In this document: piece by piece, positions 16,115 to 25,078 of the stretch
Layout of the letters: the number at the start of each line of letters is the position of its first letter
How positions within the stretch are numbered: position 1 is the stretch's first letter
From: Neobacillus thermocopriae
GTDB lineage: Bacteria > Bacillota > Bacilli > Bacillales > Cytobacillaceae
Assembly: GCF_010975035.1 (NCBI RefSeq)
Contig: NZ_JAAIUV010000029.1
Span: 1-34,077 of the forward strand
Length of the DNA: 34,077 nucleotides
Direction of reading: 5' to 3'
Made by a program: the position numbers and the translations under genes
Notes under the pieces: model-generated
What the model saw: only the letters and a program-made list of their open reading frames with translations
Told to the model about the DNA's origin: nothing
The model's database searches: none

Positions 16115-18079
16115 ATGAAAAAAATAAGTAAAAGTCATATTTCTTTTTTTATAATTGCTGTTATTTTATTCTGGATAAAAACTTATGCCGCTTACCAGAT
16201 TGAATTCAATTTAGGGATAGATAATAACCTTCAAGAATTTCTGTTATTTATTAACCCATTAAGTTCTGCGTTATTCTTTTTCGGCATCGCTTTATTATTT
16301 AAAAAGCGAGCAAAGCTTGTCTTGATCATTACCAACTTCTTATTATCATTTTTACTATATGCTAATATTGCTTATTATCGGTTCTTTAATGACTTTATTA
16401 CTGTACCGGTATTAATGCAGACGAAAACGAATGCTGGACAATTGGGGGATAGTGCTCTGTCTCTAATGTCCCCATTTGATATTTTCTATTTTACTGATTT
16501 CTTTGTATTAATATGGCTAGCATTAACAATTTTCAAAAATGTAACAGTGGATAATAGAAGATCTTTTAAAATGGCTCTTTTATTTGCGATTACCATTTTC
16601 TTTTTTAATTTAGGGCTGGCTGAAAAGGATCGCCCTCAACTACTTACACGTTCCTTTGACCGAAACTATTTAGTGAAATATTTGGGAGCGTATAATTTTA
16701 CCATTTACGATGTGATCCAAAACATTCGATCTTCTAGCCAGCGTGCTTTAGCTGATTCAAGCGATGTTACCGAAATAGAGAACTATCGAAAAGCAAATTA
16801 TGATGCACCAAATCCAGAGTATTTTGGAAAAGCAAAGGGAATGAATGTGATTTATATTTCCATGGAATCGACCCAGAGCTTCTTAATAGATTACAAGATG
16901 CCTGATGGTCAAGAAGTTACTCCATTTTTAAACTCATTAGTTCGTGATAAAAATACTTTTTACTTTGAGAACTTATTTCATCAGACAGGGCAAGGGAAAA
17001 CGTCTGATGCAGAATTCTTAATGGAGAATTCTTTATATCCTATGGCTCAAGGGGCTGTCTTTGTCAATAAAGCACAGAATACGTATCATGCATTGCCTGC
17101 GATTCTAAAAGGCCAGGGCTATACTTCAGCAGTTTTCCATGGGAATTATAAAACATTCTGGAACCGGAATGTTATGTATAAAGCTTTAGGTTACGATTAC
17201 TTTTTTGATGCAGAATATTATAATATGACAGATGAACATGTTAAAAATTATGGATTAAAAGATATTCCATTTTTTGAAGAATCCATCCCTATGCTTAAGA
17301 GTTTAAAACAACCATTCTATACAAAGTTTATTACTTTATCAAACCATTTTCCGTTCGAAATGGATCCAGAGGATACGGATTTTCCTGCAGGTGATACAGG
17401 AAATAAGGTTGTGGATCAATATTTCCAAGCAGCCCATTATATGGATCAGGCATTACAACAATTTTTTAATGATCTTAAAGAAGCAGGGCTATATGAGAAT
17501 ACGATGATTGTCATGTATGGGGATCATTATGGAATTTCCGAGAATCATAATGAAGCAATGGCAAAGGTTTTAGGTGTAGAAGAAATTACACCGGTTATCA
17601 GTGCTAATCTACAGAGAGTTCCTTTATTTATTCACATACCAGGTGTAGAAGGTGGCGTTCAAAAGCAATTTGGCGGGCAAGTAGATGTGAGGCCAACGGT
17701 TCTTCATCTGTTAGGGATTGATACAAAGGACTATTTAGAATTCGGCTCAGATTTATTATCAAAAAATCATCGGAACTGGGCATTATTTAGAAATGGTGAT
17801 TTTGTCTCACCAGAGGTTATCCAGGTGAAAGGGAATTGTTATGATTCCCAAACAGGTGATTTGTTAGAGGATACAACGGTATGTAAAAATATTGCGGAAA
17901 GTGTTAATACTGAATTGCAAATGTCAGACGAAATTGTTTATAAAGATTTGCTTCGTTTTTATAAGCCTGCTGGATTTACACCGATAAATCCAAATGATTA
18001 TGAATATTTAGGACCGAAAGCATTAAAAGGAGAAAAATCCTCTGATAGTAAAAAAACGGAAACGACCAATACGAATTGA
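16115..18079 (+). CDS. Lipoteichoic acid synthase family protein (LtaS/YfnI/YqgS)
   Basis: 654 residues. Five N-terminal membrane helices (to about residue 190) are followed by an extracellular sulfatase-fold domain that transfers glycerol phosphate from phosphatidylglycerol to the growing teichoic acid chain. All key residues of S. aureus LtaS have counterparts: Glu in ISMEST (about 250), catalytic Thr in GQGKTSDAEF (about 296), Trp/Arg in FWNRN, His in LSNHFPF and the Asp-His of YGDHYGIS (about 470). A signal-peptidase-like ALA|DS site near residue 213 fits the known release of the enzyme domain. GAGAGGAG lies 10 nt before ATG 16115. Which paralogue (synthase or primase) cannot be told from sequence alone. 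Confidence 0.92.
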   Translation: MKKISKSHISFFIIAVILFWIKTYAAYQIEFNLGIDNNLQEFLLFINPLSSALFFFGIALLFKKRAKLVLIITNFLLSFLLYANIAYYRFFNDFITVPVLMQTKTNAGQLGDSALSLMSPFDIFYFTDFFVLIWLALTIFKNVTVDNRRSFKMALLFAITIFFFNLGLAEKDRPQLLTRSFDRNYLVKYLGAYNFTIYDVIQNIRSSSQRALADSSDVTEIENYRKANYDAPNPEYFGKAKGMNVIYISMESTQSFLIDYKMPDGQEVTPFLNSLVRDKNTFYFENLFHQTGQGKTSDAEFLMENSLYPMAQGAVFVNKAQNTYHALPAILKGQGYTSAVFHGNYKTFWNRNVMYKALGYDYFFDAEYYNMTDEHVKNYGLKDIPFFEESIPMLKSLKQPFYTKFITLSNHFPFEMDPEDTDFPAGDTGNKVVDQYFQAAHYMDQALQQFFNDLKEAGLYENTMIVMYGDHYGISENHNEAMAKVLGVEEITPVISANLQRVPLFIHIPGVEGGVQKQFGGQVDVRPTVLHLLGIDTKDYLEFGSDLLSKNHRNWALFRNGDFVSPEVIQVKGNCYDSQTGDLLEDTTVCKNIAESVNTELQMSDEIVYKDLLRFYKPAGFTPINPNDYEYLGPKALKGEKSSDSKKTETTNTN

Positions 18080-18109
18080 AAAAAGCTGTGCAATATGCAC
18101 AGCTTTTTT
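18079..18109 (+). terminator. Terminator of the LTA synthase gene
   Basis: AAAAAAGCTGTGC and GCACAGCTTTTTT form a perfect 13-bp stem with a 5-nt loop; the left arm begins at the last base of the stop codon. Confidence 0.92.
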
Positions 18110-18209
18110 CTGTCTATTGTTTACGAAACCAGAAAATGCGCCATTTCTGGCGCTTCTGTCAGGAGGAGGTAGTGTGTTTCATTTTAATAAGGCTGAATCA
18201 TAGAGCTTA

Positions 18210-18305
18210 TTAATAGTATCCTCCGTAGGAAGCACCTACAATAACCAACAAAATAAATAGAACTACAATTAGCACAAAGCTGCTATTGTTTCTTTCGTAG
18301 CTCAT
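18210..18305 (-). CDS. YjcZ-like small sporulation membrane peptide
   Basis: A 31-residue frame starts at ATG 18305 behind GGGAGGTG. The peptide starts MSYERNNSSF, has a single helix (VLIVVLFILLVIVGAS) and ends YGGYY. This matches the YjcZ/YczN group of tiny Gly/Tyr-tailed membrane peptides, several of which are made during sporulation in Bacillus. The family assignment rests on the LIVVLFILLxIVGAS helix, which is highly characteristic. Confidence 0.82.
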   Translation of the reverse strand: MSYERNNSSFVLIVVLFILLVIVGASYGGYY

Positions 18306-18575
18306 AGCTATTCACCTCCCTACTTTGAACTACTTTAATTTATGTTAAAGCATGTCCTTAAGTATGGGCATATAATAGAAAGGGTAAAAAAAAGGCATGG
18401 TTTAATATTTATATCCAGAATTCTAATCGGAGGTTACGAATTTCAGAAAAATGTATAAATAAATCATTATGATACAATTATCTTTCATTTTTGGAAAACC
18501 CCCATAAATAGAATAATAACGAGCGAATGATGTAACAAAGGGGAGTCAAAAGGATTCGGGAGGTTTGATAGGAAA

Positions 18576-18698
18576 ATGATGGTGATTGATATCGATCATT
18601 TATTAGAAAATACACAAAATCTAACCGTTGAAAAAAATAATTTGAATGTAAAAATCGTTGAGATTGACCAACTGCTGGATAAAACGAAAGATTGGTAA
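18576..18698 (+). CDS. Possible small protein, 40 residues
   Basis: The frame from ATG 18576 (or 18579) to TAA 18696-18698 encodes MMVIDIDHLLENTQNLTVEK followed by a helical, coiled-coil-like segment ending DQLLDKTKDW. GGGAGG lies 12 nt upstream, somewhat far, with AGGAAA closer. A strong terminator follows 29 bp later on the same strand. Together these favour a real transcription unit over the longer minus-strand frame that covers it. Family and function are unknown. Confidence 0.45.
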   Translation: MMVIDIDHLLENTQNLTVEKNNLNVKIVEIDQLLDKTKDW

Positions 18699-18727
18699 TA
18701 TCATATTTTGTTTTCAAATATTTTTTC

Positions 18728-18758
18728 AATGCCTTCTGTCTGACAGAAGGCATTTTTT
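18728..18758 (+). terminator. Terminator after the 18576 small gene
   Basis: AATGCCTTCTG and CAGAAGGCATT form a near-perfect palindrome followed by a run of seven T on the plus strand. Confidence 0.8.
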
Positions 18759-19126
18759 TATGTAAGGAATGGATATTTTTGACTTCGAAAATGGTTAGAA
18801 ACAAACGTCTAAGTGGCTTTTCGAAATAGTCTTCCATGCATGTCCTTCACTCCATCGTGTTCCATAGATCCCAGTTGGAGCATATTCTAAAGAAGGCTTT
18901 GGTGGATTGTGCAACACACAAATATAAATCAAGCATTTATGAGAGAGGTGGCAATCACCCTTAAGCATAGGTATGTGATTTTCAGATTTATGTATTTTTA
19001 CGGCATAGACGCTTTAAAGTGGAAAAATATTTTTTTTATTTCTATTGCTTTTAGACTAGGAAAACACTAGAATTATTTTTAAAATATTTAATTTTTAAAA
19101 AATTATAAATAAGGGGGTAAAAATTA

Positions 19127-20122
19127 ATGAAATTAAAAGGTATATCCATTGCATTAGCAGGAATGCTGCTTCTGGCAGGCTGCGGAAGTAAAGAATCGTC
19201 TAATGAATCAGTAATAGAAGGGGAGGATAAAACTTTTAAAGTTGGAATTTCCCAGTTTGCTCCTCACCCATCATTGGATGCTGCAACAGAAGGTTTTAAA
19301 AAAGCATTAAAAGATAAAGGAATTAAAGCTGATTTTGATGAACAAAATGCACAAGCAGATCAGAACAATACACAATCAATTGCCCAAAATTTTGTTGGGG
19401 ATAAGGTGGATTTAATATTTGCTAATGCAACACCAAGTGCGATTGCTGCATTAAATGCTACAAAAGATATTCCAATTATTTTTACATCCGTAACAGACCC
19501 AGTTGGTGCTGGTTTAGTTAAATCACTTGATAAACCAGGGAAAAATATTACTGGTACGACTGATAACCATCCAGAAGCAACAAAGAATACAATTCATTTT
19601 ATCACTGATGAGGTAAAGGCAAAGAATATTGGAGTAATTTATAACTCCGGTGAGCAAAATTCTGTTGTACAAGTAGAAGAAGTAAAGAAATTAGTTGAAG
19701 AAAAGGATGCTAAGCTTGTAGAGGTTTCTGTTTCTAATACATCTGAGGTGAAGCAAGCTGCAGAATCATTAGTCGGACGGGTAGACGCGATTTACATACC
19801 AACAGACAATACAGTTGTTACGGCTCTAGATTCTGTGATTGGTGTAGCAAGAAGTAAAAAAATACCTTTGTTTGTTGGAGAACTTGATTCGATGAAGAAA
19901 GGTGCGGTAGCTGCCAGCGGATTCAGTTATTTTGATCTCGGATATCAATCTGGTTTAATGGCAGCAGATATTTTAACAGGCAAAAAGAAAGTCTCTGAAA
20001 TTCCAGTGGAATTACCAAAAAGTTTGAAATTGGTCATTAATAAAGCTGCTGCCAAAGATCAAGGTTTAGAAGTGAAAGAAGAATGGAGCCAACTTGGAGA
20101 GTTTTATGAAGGCGAAGAATAA
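19127..20122 (+). CDS. ABC transporter substrate-binding lipoprotein (TrpX-like)
   Basis: 331 residues. A lipoprotein signal peptide ends in the lipobox LLAGC (Cys at about residue 19). The mature part is the two-lobed ABC_sub_bind fold (TrpX family), with typical stretches DLIFANATPSAIAALNATKDIPIIFTSVTDPVGAGLV (about 91-127) and GTTDNHPEATKN. Members bind Trp or Tyr, but other ligands are possible. AGGGGG lies before ATG 19127. It is the first gene of an operon with a permease and an ATPase; an intercistronic hairpin follows at 20133-20159. Confidence 0.9.
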   Translation: MKLKGISIALAGMLLLAGCGSKESSNESVIEGEDKTFKVGISQFAPHPSLDAATEGFKKALKDKGIKADFDEQNAQADQNNTQSIAQNFVGDKVDLIFANATPSAIAALNATKDIPIIFTSVTDPVGAGLVKSLDKPGKNITGTTDNHPEATKNTIHFITDEVKAKNIGVIYNSGEQNSVVQVEEVKKLVEEKDAKLVEVSVSNTSEVKQAAESLVGRVDAIYIPTDNTVVTALDSVIGVARSKKIPLFVGELDSMKKGAVAASGFSYFDLGYQSGLMAADILTGKKKVSEIPVELPKSLKLVINKAAAKDQGLEVKEEWSQLGEFYEGEE

Positions 20123-20132
20123 TACATTAAAG

Positions 20133-20159
20133 GGAGTCAATTAAATGAGAATTGACTCT
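20133..20159 (+). promoter_or_regulatory. Intercistronic hairpin between binding protein and permease
   Basis: GAGTCAATT and AATTGACTC form a 9-bp stem with a 7-nt loop, but no U-run follows. Such hairpins in binding-protein operons usually protect the upstream mRNA or attenuate downstream expression, so more lipoprotein than permease is made. Confidence 0.5.
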
Positions 20160-20222
20160 CAAAATACATATAGCCTAATCAATGGCATGTTTTTTAATAA
20201 TTGATATGAAAGGATGAAAACA

Positions 20223-21233
20223 ATGTTTACATCCATATTTGGGTCTATCGAGACGGGAATCATCTATGCGATTATGGCACTGGGGGTCTACCTATCCTTT
20301 CGTATACTTGATTTCCCAGATTTAACAGTTGACGGCAGCTTTGTAACTGGTGGTGCCATTGCAGCTGTATTAATAATAGGTGGTACCGATCCATTTCTAG
20401 CCACGATTGCAGCGCTCTTAGCCGGCTTTATTGCAGGCTGTCTGACAGGGCTGTTGCATACATTTGGAAAAATTAATAATCTCTTATCTGGAATTTTGAT
20501 GATGATTGCACTTTACTCTATTAATTTACGAATTATGGGACGCTCCAATATTCCTTTATTAAATGAACATACAGTATTTACGAAAATTAGTGATATATCA
20601 GAAAGCTGGGGAATCGATATCATTTTTAATAACATACTGAAATCGGTTGGGTTAGGAGACAGCCTGCCTGAAACATGGGGAATACTTTTGTTCATGTTAG
20701 TTGTTACTTTTGTCATTAAATTTTTAAATGATTGGTTTTTCCAAACCGAAGTCGGTCTTGCCATTCGAGCAACAGGTGACAATAAGAAAATGATCCGTAG
20801 TTTCTCAGCTAATACCAATTTATTAACGATTATTGGACTAGGACTATCCAATGCATTAGTCGCGTTTTCAGGTGCATTGATTGCTCAGCACGGAGGTTTT
20901 GCAGATGTTAGTATGGGAATTGGAATGATCATTATCGGTTTGGCCTCTGTCATCATTGGAGAAACTTTGTTTGGGACAAAAACAATTGCAAGAACAACTA
21001 TTGCTGTCATTGGGGGAGCAATTATTTACCGCATCGTTGTATCGCTGGCTTTAAGAATAGATTTTTTGGATCCAGGAGATATGAAGTTGATAACGGCTGT
21101 CATCGTCATCATTGCGTTAACTACTCCAAAGGTCATTGAGCGGTATAAAGAGAAGAAGCGAAAAGCACAGAGAAGAGTGGAGAAGTTACAACGGGAGGGG
21201 GGACGATATGCTTCAATTAAATCAGATTTATAA
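20223..21233 (+). CDS. ABC transporter permease (TrpY-like, BPD_transp_2)
   Basis: 336 residues with about eight to nine membrane helices, from the LivH/branched-chain-type permease superfamily that partners with ABC_sub_bind proteins. The N-terminal stretch LGVYLSFRILDFPDLTVDGSF is characteristic of this subfamily. Start: ATG 20223, 8 nt after AAAGGA; an earlier in-frame ATG at 20214 overlaps that site. The last 26 bases overlap the ATPase gene, indicating translational coupling. The C-terminal tail is strongly basic. Confidence 0.9.
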   Translation: MFTSIFGSIETGIIYAIMALGVYLSFRILDFPDLTVDGSFVTGGAIAAVLIIGGTDPFLATIAALLAGFIAGCLTGLLHTFGKINNLLSGILMMIALYSINLRIMGRSNIPLLNEHTVFTKISDISESWGIDIIFNNILKSVGLGDSLPETWGILLFMLVVTFVIKFLNDWFFQTEVGLAIRATGDNKKMIRSFSANTNLLTIIGLGLSNALVAFSGALIAQHGGFADVSMGIGMIIIGLASVIIGETLFGTKTIARTTIAVIGGAIIYRIVVSLALRIDFLDPGDMKLITAVIVIIALTTPKVIERYKEKKRKAQRRVEKLQREGGRYASIKSDL

Positions 21234-22002
21234 AATTTTTAATGAAGGATCGCCTGATGAAAAAATTGCTCTTAATCATGTAAACCTTTCCTTACAAAAA
21301 GGGGATTTTGTTACGGTGATTGGGAGTAATGGGGCAGGTAAATCAACTTTAATGAATATTATATCCGGAGGATTGGTCCCTGATATGGGAGAAGTGTTTA
21401 TTGATGGTCAAGATGTTACCAAAATGGCAGAATTTCAACGTTCTAAAATGATTGGGCGTGTTTTTCAAGACCCGATGGCAGGAACTGCTCCAAGTATGAC
21501 GATTGAAGAAAATTTAGCGATGGCCTATTCAAGAAACAAAACAAGAAAACTTGTAAAAGGAGTGACAAAGAAAAGACGTCAATATTTTCAGGAGGCTTTG
21601 GAAACCTTGCATCTTGGCCTGGAAAACCGTCTAAACGCAAAAGTGGGTCTTTTATCCGGGGGTGAACGACAGGCATTATCTTTATTAATGGCAACTTTTA
21701 CAGAGCCCTCCATTTTACTACTAGATGAACATACTGCTGCCCTCGATCCTTCAAGAGCAGAATTAATTACGAACCTGACTAAGGAAGTTGTTGAAAGATA
21801 TCAGCTTACCACCTTAATGGTGACTCATAATATGCAGCAAGCCATTGATTTAGGGAATCGATTAATCATGATGGATAAAGGACAAATTATCTTAGAGGTA
21901 GATGAACAACAAAAGAAAAACCTGACCATTGAAGGATTGCTTGAAGAATTTAAGCGAATTCGTGGCACGCAAATGGTAAATGACCGGGCGATATTGATTT
22001 AA
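21208..22002 (+). CDS. ABC transporter ATP-binding protein (TrpZ-like)
   Basis: 264 residues. Walker A GSNGAGKST (about 38-46), signature LLSGGERQALSLLMA (about 149), Walker B SILLLDEHTAALDP (about 168) and H-loop VTHNMQQA (about 206). The DEH in place of the usual DEP after Walker B is, as far as I recall, normal for ATPases that go with TrpX-type binding proteins. GGGAGGGGGG stands before ATG 21208, inside the permease gene. It energises the importer formed with the two preceding genes. Confidence 0.92.
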   Translation: MLQLNQIYKIFNEGSPDEKIALNHVNLSLQKGDFVTVIGSNGAGKSTLMNIISGGLVPDMGEVFIDGQDVTKMAEFQRSKMIGRVFQDPMAGTAPSMTIEENLAMAYSRNKTRKLVKGVTKKRRQYFQEALETLHLGLENRLNAKVGLLSGGERQALSLLMATFTEPSILLLDEHTAALDPSRAELITNLTKEVVERYQLTTLMVTHNMQQAIDLGNRLIMMDKGQIILEVDEQQKKNLTIEGLLEEFKRIRGTQMVNDRAILI

Positions 22003-22060
22003 CGTTTTCTAAATAATCGTTCAAAACATATATTTTGAAATTTGTACCAATAAAATGACA

Positions 22061-22088
22061 AACAATCCAACCAAGTTGGATTGTTTTT
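22061..22088 (+). terminator. Terminator of the TrpXYZ-like operon
   Basis: AACAATCCAA and TTGGATTGTT form a perfect 10-bp stem with a 5-nt loop, followed by TTTTTG. Confidence 0.85.
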
Positions 22089-22147
22089 TGTATAATTGTA
22101 AAAATAAAAGAATTTTTTTGAAAAAAAGTATCATTGGAGGTGAAAGC

Positions 22148-22765
22148 ATGGAAAGGGAATGGATCTTGACCAAATTAGCGGCACACACTCCTGATATATT
22201 AGGACATAAACATTTTTCAAAATACGCCGTTTTGGTACCACTCATCCAAAAAAATAATGACATCCATGTTTTGTTTGAAGTCAGATCGCTGCAGTTAAAA
22301 CGGCAGCCAGGTGAAATTTGTTTTCCTGGTGGAAAAATGGATCCGCGGGATAAGGACGAAAAAACAGCAGCGATTCGAGAAACAAAGGAAGAACTTGGGA
22401 TAAGCGAAAAGGATATTTCTGAAATATATCCATTGGATTATATGATTTCCCCTTTTGGAATGATGATTTATCCATATGTTGGATTTTTACATGCTCCAGG
22501 AAATATACAACCTAATCCTTCGGAGGTCGAAGAGGTTTTCACCATTCCATTACCCTATTTTTTGGAAAATAAACCAGAAATATATCAAGTTGAATTTAAA
22601 ATTGAACCAGAGGAAAATTTTCCGTTCGAATTAATCACTGGTGGAAAAAATTATAAATGGCGTCCAAGAGTTATGGAAGAGTATTTTTTTAAATTTGAAG
22701 ATAAAGTCATATGGGGATTAACTGCGCGAATTCTATCAAATTTTATTGAAATTATCAAAGAATAA
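22148..22765 (+). CDS. Nudix hydrolase, CoA pyrophosphatase type (UPF0035/NudL)
   Basis: 205 residues, cytosolic. The UPF0035 signature precedes the Nudix box: LFEVRSLQLKRQPGEICFPG, then GGKMDPRD...AAIRETKEELGI. The spacing inside the box (Asp in place of the first Glu and one extra residue) is typical of the coenzyme-A/acyl-CoA pyrophosphatase branch. GGAGGTGAAAGC precedes ATG 22148. The catalytic Arg-Glu and Glu-Glu residues are intact. The actual substrate is inferred from family only. Confidence 0.9.
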   Translation: MEREWILTKLAAHTPDILGHKHFSKYAVLVPLIQKNNDIHVLFEVRSLQLKRQPGEICFPGGKMDPRDKDEKTAAIRETKEELGISEKDISEIYPLDYMISPFGMMIYPYVGFLHAPGNIQPNPSEVEEVFTIPLPYFLENKPEIYQVEFKIEPEENFPFELITGGKNYKWRPRVMEEYFFKFEDKVIWGLTARILSNFIEIIKE

Positions 22766-22870
22766 TTTGGACTGTATTGAACAGTGGATTTAGTTAGTTA
22801 TATTTATTATTTTTGAAAAGTATTTGTCTATTACAGAAGAACAAATGTCCATATAGAAAAGAAAAAACAC

Positions 22871-22898
22871 TTGATAATTTTTCAAATTGTAATAAAAT
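22871..22898 (+). promoter_or_regulatory. SigA-type promoter of the aspartokinase gene
   Basis: TTGATA (22871-22876) and TAAAAT (22893-22898) are spaced by 16 bp, each matching 5 of 6 consensus bases. The leader to ATG 22933 would be under 30 nt, leaving no room for a lysine riboswitch or T-box. Confidence 0.6.
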
Positions 22899-22932
22899 TA
22901 AGATTAAATTTTTGGTAATGGGAGATGTAGAA

Positions 22933-24294
22933 ATGAAGGTTGTAAAATTTGGGGGCTCATCATTAGCTTCCGGCGCTCAACTTAAGAAAGTATTTAATAT
23001 TGTAGTATCAGATCCCGAGCGAAAAGTGGTTGTTGTTTCAGCTCCAGGGAAAAGGTTTGCTGAAGACATAAAAGTAACGGATTTATTAATTGAATGTGCC
23101 GAAAAAAGTTTAAAGAATGAAAAAACGGATCAAGTATTTGAAGCTGTCATCGCTAGATATCAAGATATTGCTGAAGAATTAACGTTACCGGAAGAAATTA
23201 TACAAGAGATTCGACTGGATTTAACTGAAAGACTGAATGGTGACAAAAGCAAACCGGACCGCTATATGGACAGAATGAAGGCAAGTGGGGAAGATAATAA
23301 CGCAAAATTGGTGGCTGCCTTTTTCCGAAAAATGGGAGTAGAAGCACATTACATCGATCCGAAAGAAGCTGGCCTAATTGTTAGTGACGAACCAGGGAAT
23401 GCACAGGCCCTTCCCGAAGCCTATGAAAGTCTTTCTTCATTGCGGTGGCGTTCAGGAATTTTAGTATTTCCAGGTTTCTTCGGTTATAGCAAGGCAGGAG
23501 ATGTCTATACATTTTCACGTAGTGGATCAGATATTACTGGATCCATTCTCGCTAATGCGTTGAAAGCGGACCTTTATGAAAACTTTACAGATGTAGATGC
23601 TGTTTATTCCGTCAATCCATCTATCGTTGAAAAGCCGAAAGAAATAAAGGAAATTACATATCGGGAAATGCGAGAGCTATCTTATGCGGGGTTCAGTGTT
23701 TTACATGACGAGGCACTTGTACCGGCATTCCGTGCAGGTATCCCTGTTCAAATAAAAAATACAAATAATCCGACTGCACAAGGTACAAAAATTGTTGCTG
23801 ATCGCAATAATACGAATGGCCCGGTAATTGGAATTGCTAGTGATAAAGGCTTTTGCAGTATCTATGTAAGCAAATACTTAATGAATAGAGAAATTGGGTT
23901 TGGGCGTAAACTTTTAGGGATTTTAGAAGATTTCGGTCTTTCCTACGAACACACTCCATCGGGTATTGATGATATTTCTGTAATCTTAAGAGAAAATCAA
24001 TTTGATAAAGAAATGGAAGAACAGATTATTGATAGGATTAAAACCGAATTACATGCGGATCAAGTTTTCATTCAACACAAACTTGCCCTCATTATGGTCG
24101 TAGGCGAAGGGATGCGTCATAATATCGGTACAATGGCACGAGCATCAAAAGCCCTAGCAAAAGTAAATGTCAATATTGAGATGATTAATCAAGGGTCATC
24201 AGAAGTAAGTATGATGTTTGGTGTAAAAGAAATTGACGAGAAGAAAGCTGTCCAAGCATTATACAATGAGTTTTTTGCCCCTGTTATGGTATAA
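22933..24294 (+). CDS. yclM: Aspartokinase III (YclM/ThrD type)
   Basis: 453 residues, cytosolic, phosphorylates L-aspartate as the first step of Lys, Thr and Met synthesis. The kinase domain opens with KFGGSSLASG; SRSGSDITGSILANAL and ENFTDVDAVYS hold substrate and nucleotide contacts. Two C-terminal ACT domains (about 305-453) provide feedback control, with the VNIEMINQGSSEVSMMFGV strand in the second. The sequence follows B. subtilis YclM closely from end to end by memory. GGGAGATG precedes ATG 22933; a longer upstream frame has no start signal. A strong terminator follows. Confidence 0.93.
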   Translation: MKVVKFGGSSLASGAQLKKVFNIVVSDPERKVVVVSAPGKRFAEDIKVTDLLIECAEKSLKNEKTDQVFEAVIARYQDIAEELTLPEEIIQEIRLDLTERLNGDKSKPDRYMDRMKASGEDNNAKLVAAFFRKMGVEAHYIDPKEAGLIVSDEPGNAQALPEAYESLSSLRWRSGILVFPGFFGYSKAGDVYTFSRSGSDITGSILANALKADLYENFTDVDAVYSVNPSIVEKPKEIKEITYREMRELSYAGFSVLHDEALVPAFRAGIPVQIKNTNNPTAQGTKIVADRNNTNGPVIGIASDKGFCSIYVSKYLMNREIGFGRKLLGILEDFGLSYEHTPSGIDDISVILRENQFDKEMEEQIIDRIKTELHADQVFIQHKLALIMVVGEGMRHNIGTMARASKALAKVNVNIEMINQGSSEVSMMFGVKEIDEKKAVQALYNEFFAPVMV

Positions 24295-24306
24295 AATTAA
24301 TAAATG

Positions 24307-24334
24307 AAAAAGCAGCCCATTCGGCTGCTTTTTT
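24307..24334. terminator. Bidirectional terminator
   Basis: AAAAAGCAGCC and GGCTGCTTTTT form an 11-bp perfect stem with a 5-nt loop and A/T runs on both flanks. It serves yclM (+) and the membrane protein gene (-), whose stop codon it touches. Confidence 0.9.
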
Positions 24335-24929
24335 AGTCTATTTTAGGGAATTGTTTTTTTGATTTTAGTTTCAACTTTGTTCTAATTTCGGCTCCAATGG
24401 CGATAACTAAGCCCCCTGCCGTGTCTGATATAAGATCAATCATGGTATCTTCATTTCCACCACCCTGCAAGGTCATATCGAATAGTTGGTCACAGCTAAA
24501 TTCATAAACCTCCCATAGAACACCTCCTAATGCGGCAAACGAGAGGGTGAACCAGAAGATTATCCAAGGAGAAATTTCACTACCTGCTTCTCGATGAATC
24601 ATCCTTTCATATAAAGCAATAGCAGCAAATGCTAATAATATACCACTAATAAAATGTATGAATGTATCCCACCAGCCAAGTCGATACCATCCTAATATGG
24701 AACCTAAATATTGTGAGCCTACAAGAAAAACTAAATAAGAAATGACTAACGGTAAATTAAATTGGAGTTTTGTAAATAAAGCCAGGAGAAGTGGAATGGC
24801 CCCACAAAAGATTCCTCCTATGGCTACCGTTCCTTTATAGGTTTCGCCATTTTTAAAGTAGTAAAAAGCCAATATAGCCATAAAAACTACATAAATCCCG
24901 CTTAGTGTAATTACTGTTATTCTTTTCAT
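24333..24929 (-). CDS. DUF2238-like (YjdF-type) integral membrane protein
   Basis: 198 residues with about six helices. The pattern WWDTFIHFISGILLAFAAIALYERM, then GGVLWEVYEF, and later DTMIDLISDTAGGLVIAIG matches the DUF2238/YjdF family, with conserved Asp, His and Glu inside or next to helices. Function is unknown. GGAGG lies 6 nt before ATG 24929 (a second ATG at 24932 is closer to it). Single gene, convergent with yclM. Confidence 0.75.
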   Translation of the reverse strand: MKRITVITLSGIYVVFMAILAFYYFKNGETYKGTVAIGGIFCGAIPLLLALFTKLQFNLPLVISYLVFLVGSQYLGSILGWYRLGWWDTFIHFISGILLAFAAIALYERMIHREAGSEISPWIIFWFTLSFAALGGVLWEVYEFSCDQLFDMTLQGGGNEDTMIDLISDTAGGLVIAIGAEIRTKLKLKSKKQFPKID

Positions 24930-25078
24930 CATTATCCTCCATTCCAACCAATACCTTTTAATTATTTCCTCATTTTTTATTAGCTATATATATTAGTTAT
25001 GAACTCGCAAAATTAGAATAAAAGCGGTATATTGTAATTGTAATATTCGTAACAAAGGTTTATCTTTGGGGGTGTCCT

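Noticed and set aside
18478..18837. 119-codon frame on the minus strand
   Set aside because: No ribosome binding site, chance-like composition, and it lies over a plus-strand small gene and its terminator.
18838..19126. Possible T-box or riboswitch leader before the TrpXYZ-like operon
   Set aside because: GAGAGGTGGCAATCACCC looked T-box-like at first, but the conserved UGGNACCGCG element and a terminator/antiterminator pair are absent.
22766..22932. Possible lysine riboswitch before the aspartokinase gene
   Set aside because: The predicted promoter leaves a leader under 30 nt and no aptamer-like pairing is seen.
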